A DNA stretch of 64,000 nt from Poecilobothrus nobilitatus. Lineage: Eukaryota; Arthropoda; Insecta; Diptera; Dolichopodidae. Of the stretch, positions 24,221-31,972 are shown in pieces (position 1 is the stretch's first letter; the number at the start of each line of letters is the position of its first letter). The stretch spans positions 230,703,911 to 230,767,910 of the forward strand of contig OX352772.1 in NCBI GenBank assembly GCA_947095535.1, written 5' to 3'. The notes beneath the pieces are model-generated. The model saw only the letters and a program-made list of their open reading frames with translations. It was not told the DNA's origin and did no database searches. Made by a program: the position numbers and the translations under genes.

Positions 24221-24392
24221 ATGATTGAGTGTATGAAATCTGAGTTAGATATTTTTAAAACCTAACCCATTCAGTCTTGTATTTTACGATCTGAAGAAGT
24301 TTTACAATCATATTACTTCTTTAGACAACCCTTCAACTATTGAATTTGTTTCACTGGGTCATGGCGAACCTGAATATGCATATACGAAATTA
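24221..24392 (+). pseudogene. Major capsid protein of Maverick copy A, N-terminal scrap
   Basis: It begins MIECMKSELDIFKT like copy B and follows the copy B sequence, with small changes, to about 24,390. After that point unrelated sequence begins. A stop occurs at codon 15. Everything from the jelly-roll core onward is missing. Confidence 0.65.
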
Positions 24393-25039
24393 TGACGGTG
24401 TATTACCATGATTTTGAATTCAACTCTAAAACCCCTCCTAATTCAGAATTTCGTATATAGATATAGGTACATATTGTGAAAAAGGGAATACCCTGATCTT
24501 CAATCCAACGCTAAAACGAGCCACCCAAATATTGAAACGCTGATTTTCAAACCAACTCTAAAATGCCTCCTAATTCAGAATCTCACATATACAAATATAT
24601 ATGTATGTATATATTCTCGAAGAGGCGTAATAGCTCTAAAAAAGTATGATTTGGATCAAATAAGATTTTAATTCACATTTTTATATGTAAAATTGACTTT
24701 GGAACAAACTTGGGAACTTGGGACTTGGGAACAAAAATTTTGGGACCTTTGGCATGTCACCAAGAATGGTGAAATTACTGTTATAAGTTAAGTTCAGAGA
24801 AGCTAAACTTAATTATTTAATAGAAATTGGTATTACTTACAACACTGTTAAATTACAACGCCAATATGATATTATTTTTCTTCACTATTTGCGTGTTGGG
24901 CACCGGATGCTCAGCTTTAATTGAAATTATTGCCAATTTTTTTAATTTTGAAATATTATAATAAAGAATTATGACCCATGACCCATGGACTTTAATTCTT
25001 ATCTTTAATACTTTAATATGTTATTTCGTGTCACTATAA
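24393..25039. other. Unassigned A+T-rich segment with a degenerate internal repeat
   Basis: No gene was found. Two related blocks, GATTTTGAATTCAACTCTAAA near 24,411 and GATTTTCAAACCAACTCTAAA near 24,541, are each followed by CCTCCTAATTCAGAATYTC. A shorter third relative lies near 24,493. The segment replaces the major capsid, protease and integrase genes expected here in copy A. Confidence 0.4.
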
Positions 25040-25320
25040 TTATTGTTTTGTAGCGAATTGAAAATAACCACGTTCTTCTTTTAAAGTTAACTCATTTATT
25101 TTTAACTGAGTATTTTTTTCAATTTCCTCACGGAAATCATTATTTACAGTTTTCTTTTTTTGGTGGAATTTGATGTTGTTTCATATTGTTGATATGCAAA
25201 ATGCTGGGTCAGCAAATGTTCGATTTGCTCTGGTGCCGATAAAATGAATGTTGTTGTTGTTGTTGCTGGTCATGATAAAGTGGCATTTTCGCCATCTTCT
25301 TCTTTTTTGTAGAAATTTGA
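25040..25320 (-). pseudogene. Gln-rich Maverick ORF, copy A, damaged
   Basis: The minus strand matches the 43.2-43.68-kb region of copy B. It has the ATGGCGAAAATGCCAC start, a run of CAA codons, GAGCAAATCGAACATTTGCTG and the following CACCAAAAAAAG segment. Frames are broken and part of the adjacent small ORF is deleted. It lies beside the site where copy B inserted. Confidence 0.6.
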
Positions 25321-25564
25321 GCCTGAATGGTTAAGTCATCCAACACGTAAACCTTGTCGAATTCCTGTGCCATCCTGCTTGTTTGAAATTAAACTGATAT
25401 TTTTATAAAATTTCCATGTATTTATATACAAATTTCGAGTAATATTAAAACAAAATAAAAACTTTAGAACTTGTTACACTCTTGCAAATATTTTCTAAGT
25501 GGAAAGGGGTAAAATATTTTTTAGGCAGAAAAAGGGTAATTTATTAAATTGCCGTTTAATTAAA

Positions 25565-25570
25565 ATGTTG
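25565..25570. repeat. Target-site duplication of Maverick copy B, left (ATGTTG)
   Basis: This 6-bp duplication is partnered by ATGTTT at 58,441-58,446. Six base pairs is the usual Polinton duplication length. The uninterrupted equivalent, in copy B itself, is at 43,126-43,131 (reverse strand ATGTTG). Confidence 0.8.
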
Positions 25571-26200
25571 AGTAGGTAATCCTGCACTTTGGGATGGGAA
25601 AAAATCAACCCATATCGCAAGACATGCTGACCTACATTTTGATTGATGGGTTTAATGGGTTTTAAGCATAACCTACGCTTGGTTTAGTAGGTCAAGAACT
25701 TGTTTTATTGTTTTGGTTTAGGTTTTAACTTAGGTTGTATGTTTGGGTTGTTAACTTATAAGGGTTCCAAATAGTTCCAAATAGTTTTATAAGTTCCAAA
25801 TAGTTCCAAATAGTTTTATAATAGGAAGTGAAGATTGTTGATATTGTGTAAGTTGTCAGGCAGGGTTAATGAACTGAACAATTGATTTTATGTATCTTAG
25901 TTACTTTAAGCCAAAAATTTGTTTTGGTTGAGGTTTTAAGTTAGGTTGTATGTGTGGGTTGTTAACTTCTAAGTTCCAAATGGTTGTATAGTAGGAAGTA
26001 AAGTGCTAAGCAATTTAAAGTATGTAGGCGCTTAATAAACAAAATTGTATACCTGGTTTAAATATTAGGCGCACATATAAAAGTAGTAAGAAAATTTCTT
26101 ATATGAAAATAAAAAACAGAAAAATTGTTTTTATTTTTAAATTTTCAGCGCATCTTTAAAATTGAAAAGAAAAAGTGTAATCCTGTTTTTTTTTTTTTTT
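25571..26200 (+). repeat. Left terminal inverted repeat of Maverick copy B (truncated inside)
   Basis: It starts AGTAGGTAATCCTGCACTTTGGGATGGG and matches the reverse of the right terminal repeat through the T tract near 26,190, with indels. It contains a duplicated internal block (GGTTGTATGTNTGGGTTGTTAACTT, then TAAGTTCCAAAT...AGTAGGAAGT) in two copies. It also has a local triplication of GTTCCAAATAGT near 25,765-25,815. Its inner end is replaced by the errantivirus env. Confidence 0.85.
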
Positions 26201-26932
26201 ATATTTAATAATAAAATTTTCTTTTACTATAATATCCTGATTGATACAATTTTGATTTATTTTTGATTTCGGAAAATTAATAACTAATATCATTTCATAA
26301 TTTATTTTTGGTACAGATTCTACAGAATTTAATTTGTAATTACAAGTGTTATTGGATTTTAATAAATTTCTTATACATACGTTATTTGGGGAATTTAAGT
26401 TACTTTTCAACAAATACTTCTTATTAATAAGATCAAATATGTCGTCGTCTTTTAGAATTACATTATGTATAGGCTCATCTAATTGTTCGTCTTTATCATT
26501 TGGAAATAGTAAAACCAGAGTTTTAAAATACTTCTTTAGTAACATTTGGAATGTATAATACAATAACTATTAAATTATTATTAAAAAGGACGCCGGTTTT
26601 AATGTACGGTAAAATTTCTATTGCTAAATTAAACTTCTGGATTTCTTCTTCAGTCAGGATGTCGTGCGCTAAAACTTCGAGGTGGCTTAGTAAAGCGATG
26701 TCTTTGATATCTTGGAGGTGTTTATGAATTAAACTTAAATCTGTGTATAACCGCATTATGAGGGCTGGTCGTGTGATTTTTTCAAGAAAGGTGAATGTTG
26801 TGTTCTCCATTTTTTGTAGGTATTTTTGAATTATTGCTTCTTGGTTATTGATGTGATAAGTGATTTGGTTCACATTGGTTTATAAGTTTTTGTTGATGAT
26901 TATTTGCTTATTAACGGTATCTGTCAACTGTT
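26201..26932 (-). pseudogene. Errantivirus env-like gene, C-terminal portion
   Basis: Minus-strand frames QAIIQKYLQKMENTTFTFLE and KFNLAIEILPYIKTGVLFNNN continue, after a frame change near 26,540, into a Cys-containing segment (NLLKSNNTCNYKLN) typical of the distal ectodomain of errantiviral Env. The membrane anchor is not visible because the gene is cut at the Maverick terminal repeat. The last open residues are read from repeat DNA. The N-terminal half lies at 29,409-29,858, on the other side of two inserted repeats. Confidence 0.6.
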
Positions 26933-27790
26933 TATACCCGTACGATAGGATCGGGTATAATAAAATTACTCCTCCGTTTGTAACACCTCGAAATAAGCGA
27001 GCTAGATATACCTTCAAAGGTATGGATCGGATGAGAAAAAAATTCTAAGACTTCTGAGCCATGTCCGTCCGTCCGTCCGTCCGTCAGCACGCTAACTCAA
27101 AAACTAAGAAAGCTAGAGTCTTGAAATTTACACAAAATATTTTGTGAATAATTTGTAGGTTCCCTATTTTTTTTGGTTGAGTTTGGATCAAAACTTAGGG
27201 TAGCTCTCGAACACCTAACTTTTAGATCCCCGCATTTTTTTAGAAATAGAGCTATGAAATTTTAACTGCTGATAGATCTCACAAAAATATTAATTTTATT
27301 ATTAAAACTTTTTTTTGTATCCCCACCCGTTACGGAGCTCAGGCTCCCCAAAAGTTCAAAAAAGCTCTATATTTAAATTATTATAGCACAAGTTGTATAA
27401 GGTATATCTTCATTTTGAAAACGCCAAACGATTACTACTTTTATTAGCTTTAAAAGTGTATATAAAATAAATATATATTTGTGGCATACGGTGTCTTAAT
27501 TTACCCTTATGCGAAACTAAAATTTTGCAAAATCCTTTAACCCTTCTATCTTCTAAACGGTTTAAGTTTGAAACTTGAAATTTTGACAGAAGTTAGATTT
27601 TTGAAAATAAGTATGAGTTATTTCAGAAATTTTTTTTGTATGACCCCCCGTTTAGGAGCTGTGTGGGGTAAAAAACTGAAAATTTCCTATTTTTAAACAC
27701 CTGTAACTTGAACACCCGTTAAAATTTTTTTGAAGTAATACACAAAAATTAAAGCTTCAACATCATACTTTTATTTCTGTTAACAACCAA
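26933..27790 (+). mobile_element. DINE-1/Helentron-like element, family B, copy 1 (3'-truncated, tandem)
   Basis: It starts TATACCCGTACGATAGGATCGGGTATAATAAAA and contains TCCGTCCGTCCGTCCGTCAGCACGCTAACTCAAAA. It follows the full copy for about 860 bp, then stops at TCTGTTAACAACCAAC, where the next copy begins at once. It lacks the 3' subterminal repeat and hairpin, suggesting head-to-tail formation of a dimer within env. Confidence 0.65.
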
Positions 27791-27795
27791 CTTTT

Positions 27796-29420
27796 TATAC
27801 CCGTACGATAGGATCGGGTATAATAAAATTACTCCTCCGTTTGTAACACCTCGAAATAAGCGAGCTAGATATACCTTCAAAGGTATGGATCGGATCAGAC
27901 AAAAATTCTAAGACTTTTGAGCCATGTCCGTCCGTCCGTCCGTTAGCACGCTAACTCAAAAACTAAGAAAGCTAGAATCTTGAAATTTACACAAAATATT
28001 CTGGGAGTAATTTGTAGGTTCCCTATTTTTATTGGTTAAGTTTGGACCAAGCCTTAGGGTAGCTCTCGAACACCTAACTTTTATATCCCCACATTTTTTT
28101 TGCAATAGAGCTATGAAATTTTAACTACTGATAAATCTCACAAAAATATTAATTTTATTTTTAATAACTTTTTTTTGTAGCCCCACCCGTTACGGAGCTA
28201 CAGCTCCCCAAAGGTTGAAAAAAGCTCTATATTTAAATTGTTATAGCACAAGTTGTATAAGGTATATATTCATTTTGAAAACGCTAAACGATTACTACTT
28301 TTATTAACTTTAAAAGTATATATACAATAAATATATATTTGTGGCATACGGTGTCTTAATTTACCGTTATGTGAAACTCAAATTTTGCAAAATCCTTCTA
28401 TCCTTCTATCCTTCTTTTGACAGAAGTTAGATCTTTGAAAATAAATATGAGTCATTTCAGAAATTTTTTTTGTATCACCCCCCAGTTAGGAGCTGTAAGG
28501 GGTCAAAACTGAAAATTTCTTATTTTTAAACACCTGCAACTTGAACACCTGTTAAAATTTTTTTGAAGTAATACACAAAAATTAAAGCTCCATCATTATA
28601 CTCTTATTTCTGTTAACAACTTTATTTAATAATATATGGTTACTTTATAATTGACGAAACAGTTACTTGATTTTTTCAAATTTTCTAACAAATTTCTTCA
28701 ACAAATTTTTTGCATTTGTTTTACTCGATTATTTGAAATTGTTGAGGATATAATGCATATTACAAAAAAATGTAAATAAATAAACAACATAACGGTGTCT
28801 TGAAGAATTTTTATTTATATGATATTGATATATATACATACTTATATAATATCATGTTTATTTACATATCGTATATATCACTAGTGAATGAATAATAAAA
28901 GTATAGATGTATATTATATAGCGCCGTATTTACATACATATATGCATTTTATTGTACTTATAAGAAATTATTCTGTCAATGGAATATTTAAATATAATAT
29001 AATATAATATTTAAAATTATATTTACTATTTTGTACTAAGTAAATTTAATATATATTTACCGCTTAGTATTAAATGGTATTATAGAATATTTGAAAAAGT
29101 TTTGGATTGATAATCGTTATGTGGAAGGTTAGAATCTGTTTTTGAAGAATGTACATATAAACATATAGTTTGAATATATGTACAACCCATAGTTCTAGAA
29201 ATCGTTATGTGGAAGGTTAGAATCTGCTTTTGAAGAATGTACATATAAACATAGAGTTTAAATATATGTACAACCCATAGTTCTAGAAATTATAAAATTC
29301 ACCCAAATTATTTTAAAATACTAAAATATTTAAAAAATAATATTGTAAGCAGAGTGACAGGCTGTGAACATACTAACGGTTCGTACGGGTATCTAAGAGT
29401 TGACAAAGTCAACTGTATTC
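27796..29420 (+). mobile_element. DINE-1/Helentron-like element, family B, copy 2 (full)
   Basis: The left subterminal repeat ATACCCGTACGA (27,797-27,808) is perfectly inverted as TCGTACGGGTAT at 29,381-29,392. It is followed by a perfect 3' hairpin AGTTGACAAAGTCAACT (29,398-29,414). A (GTCC)n tract lies near 27,925. About 1.6 kb, no ORF. A 73-bp segment near 29,112-29,190 (ATCGTTATGTGGAAGGTTAGAATCTG) is tandemly duplicated. It splits the env-like gene. Confidence 0.7.
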
Positions 29421-29858
29421 TTTCTCGTTTTCATTTATATCCAAATTTTGTAAATATTTGAAGATTTCGTCTGAATCTTCGTTGTCCATTGTCCCTGCCA
29501 AAAATTTTAGGGAGTTGCCCAAAAAATTGATTAATCCGCGTTTTTTACGCGCTGTTTTAGTAATTTTGGGCACTAGTAAGTCTAATGTACGTTGTGAGTT
29601 AGAAATTTTACTAATTAAAATTTTATAATCTGTATCTGTTGTATGTAGTTGAAGAAAGTTCATATTGTTTTGTACTTTTTCGATTGTTCCTCTATATTCA
29701 GTTACGTTAACAATGTGCAATATTTTGTTGTAATTTTCGACAATTTTTATTTCTTCTAGTTGAAATAGGGCGAATCCATAGTCATCCTTGAGTGGTATGA
29801 TTTGAATTGATTGCATGTATACTGAGGTGATCAAAAGAAACATTAGTTTTAGTTCCAT
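29409..29858 (-). pseudogene. Errantivirus env-like gene, N-terminal portion
   Basis: The open frame begins with a hydrophobic signal-like start (MELKLMFLLITSVYM). Near residue 106 it has KKRGLINFLGNSLKFLAG: a furin-type basic cleavage site followed by the conserved fusion-peptide-like segment of insect errantivirus Env (baculovirus F-like). In errantiviruses Env mediates particle entry. Here the frame is cut after about 149 codons by inserted DINE-1-like DNA, whose 3' end supplies the last residues. The copy cannot encode a full Env. Confidence 0.75.
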
Positions 29859-30555
29859 GTCCTAAAAAGCAATTAAGATATTATTAATTTATAAGGATAT
29901 TTTGAAGAATAAGGTAATTTTGTTTGATGATTATTATTTTTTATTGATGTTTGTATTTTCGTTTTCGCTGTTTTTTGTAAAATTTTGTCAATTTTTTATT
30001 ACTAGTATCTGTTATATTTTTATCGTCCGCTTTGAATTTTGTGAGCATTTTTCATTATCTGATACAAGTTTTCGCATTTTCCCCAAATACATAATTATTT
30101 CTTTTATGGCTTTCAAAATTGATATTGTAGCAATCCAATAAAATTATGTTTTGTAATATCCAATTCAATCCAATAAACAATTTGTACTTCAATTAAATAC
30201 TCAAATAAAATAAAATTAAGTTATTTCTAATTAACTTAACCTGATCAGCAATACAATAAAATAAAACAACTGTTTTCAATTCAACGTTCGAATCTAAAAA
30301 GACTAACTTTTATTAAACTTCTTACAATGTGCGTGTTCAAAATTAATATCTATAAAAAAATTAGAAAAATTACAGATGTAAAAATGATAAACAAAATCAG
30401 TGATGACTGGTAAAATTATAAAAGGTTAAATGACAATATTTAATCAGTGACGATTGGTAAAATTATGAAAGATTAAATGACAATATTTAAGTACTACTAA
30501 TCTAAAGTTAGTATTATTGGAATACTGAATGTTACACATATTGAAATACTGAATG
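29859..30555. other. Errantivirus pol-env interval, deleted and repeat-bearing
   Basis: Most of the integrase catalytic domain expected here is missing. A 46-bp near-tandem duplication (TCAGTGAYGAYTGGTAAAATTAT...AATGACAATATTTAA) lies near 30,400-30,491. A shorter one (GAATACTGAATGTTAC / GAAATACTGAATGTTAC) lies at 30,520-30,557. A minus-strand frame before env (YLGKMRKLVSDNEK) may be the pol C-terminus but is not secure. Confidence 0.45.
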
Positions 30556-31136
30556 TTACTCAAATTGCTTCAATATCCATGTTCTATCGTTTAACTTATG
30601 AATGGTGGCATATTTCGAGAACTTATCTATCGTAGTTAAGTACATAATGTTCTTATATGGGAACCAGATGTCCATGTGGATTGTGTCGTTGATTTTCTGG
30701 GGAGACTTTGTAATTTCGAAGAATAATTTGGAGGTTGTCTGTCGTGCTAAGCTAAAATACAAGTTGGACAGTTATTAATAAATTTGGTTATAGCGTTAAG
30801 CATATTTGGAAAATAATAGATATTTTTCAATTCTAGAAATACTTCATTTACTCCCCTGTGGTTGTTTCTAACGTGCTCTTTTTTTATAATATCGATTTTG
30901 TCGTTTTCGTCTGCAATATCTATTAGTTTAAAACTAGACTTTAAGATTTTTATGTTCTTATTATTTGCAAAGTAACGGCGATATAAGTCTTGAAATTTCA
31001 AATATAGTTGTATGTCTTCACAGAAAACACAAATTAATCCTTTATCAATTATACATTGTTTCATTTTTTCTAATAGGTTGCTGTCAGTAGTAACATAAAT
31101 AAAGTTTTGGCATTTCTTGTTTATAATTTTAGTAGC
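30556..31136 (-). pseudogene. Errantivirus integrase, N-terminal part
   Basis: The minus strand shows the HHCC zinc-binding domain (HVRNNHRGVNEVFLELK, then NCPTCILA). The first catalytic block follows (INDTIHMDIWFP, TTIDKFSKYA), which contains the first Asp of the DDE triad and its surroundings. The remaining Asp and Glu are absent because the frame runs into short tandem repeats. It follows the RNase H domain in normal pol order. Confidence 0.75.
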
Positions 31137-31530
31137 TTATTTATCTTTATTGCTAACAATCAGGTATATTTGATTTTTAAAGAGGTTAATTGGTTTATCA
31201 GTAATTGGAATGTAATCTAATTCATCTTCGGCTGTACTATGTATACTACTAATGGTAAAATTGTAGTCGCTCAGTTTAATTTTCCACCTCTGAGGTTTCA
31301 TATTAGGCTTCTTTAAATTATTTAGCCAAACAAGCGGTTTATGATCCGTTTGGATTAAGAATTTTCTGTCATACAAATAGGTATGAAAATGTTTTGTGGC
31401 CCATACAATTGCCAAAAGTTCTTTTCTACTGTAGAATAGTTTGTTTTGTGGTTATTGAGCGTTCGTGAAGCAAAAGAACTGGGTGGCTGTTTTGACTTAA
31501 AACTGCACCCAGTGCAAAATTAGATGCGTC
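31137..31530 (-). pseudogene. Errantivirus RNase H domain, downstream of the CR1 insertion
   Basis: Minus-strand blocks TDASNFALGAVLSQ (first catalytic Asp), AIVWATKHFHTYLYDRKF and QTDHKPLVWLNNLKKPN (third Asp) are typical of gypsy-type RNase H. A frame change separates the first and second. The preceding residues of the domain (KPFTLT) are at 37.93 kb, on the other side of the inserted CR1-type LINE. Confidence 0.85.
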
Positions 31531-31536
31531 GGTAAT
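31531..31536. repeat. Target-site duplication of the CR1-type LINE (GGTAAT / GTTAAT)
   Basis: GGTAAT here and GTTAAT at 37,925-37,930 flank the LINE and differ at one base. Removing the LINE and one duplicate joins the two parts of the errantiviral RNase H frame at the expected place. Confidence 0.65.
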
Positions 31537-31972
31537 TTTTTTTTTTTTTTTTCTTTATTATTAATAATATAATACACATAGTATACAATGTTTCATTTGA
31601 ACAAAATTTTTGAATATATACAAATATTTGTTTTATATTTTACAAAATATTAGTTTTTAAATTAAATTATAATTTAGTTGTATTAGTCTAATTCTTATTT
31701 AAATGAGCTAAAGTATACATTATTTATATTAAACTTAGTAATATTAAATTACGCCCTTAGCCTAAGCTGTATGGTCTCATATTGTTTTAATTTCATTTTA
31801 ATTTTAACATTTATAATTGCAATCTTAATTTTAAATCTCAAATATTATATTTAAATTTCAACTTTTATTTTAATATGCCTATAAAATTCTCTTATATATA
31901 TATAATTTTATTAAATAAATTTACCAATGTTCATGCAAAACAATAAATGAAACTACTATAATGCCATTGACT
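31537..31972 (-). other. 3' UTR of the CR1-type LINE
   Basis: This is a non-coding 436-bp segment from the ORF2 stop to the terminal A tract (as read on the minus strand). It contains AATATGAGACCATACAGCTTAGGC, a motif similar to 3' regions of other LINE fragments in the window, then A+T-rich sequence. Confidence 0.6.

Larger units (their letters stand above)
22799..25570 (+). mobile_element. Maverick copy A (outer element), left segment
   Basis: This is a block of capsid-gene remnants on the plus strand, followed by a minus-strand Gln-rich ORF. All are homologous to copy B in inverted orientation. It ends exactly where the AGTAGGTAA terminus of copy B begins. The sequence resumes at 58,441 on the other side of copy B and continues into a polymerase B gene at 62.9 kb. 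Its left part is replaced by a CR1-like LINE fragment. Confidence 0.8.

Noticed and set aside
23120..25320. Reading the copy A capsid remnants as a separate, third Maverick unrelated to the polymerase at 62.9 kb
   Set aside because: Sequences on both sides of copy B form one continuous alignment to copy B's own 43-kb region in a single orientation, so they are one split element.
29902..30141. 79-codon hydrophobic plus-strand ORF as a membrane protein
   Set aside because: It is Phe/Ile/Tyr-rich because it reads A+T-rich DNA antisense to the errantivirus pol-env interval; no start context or conserved motif.
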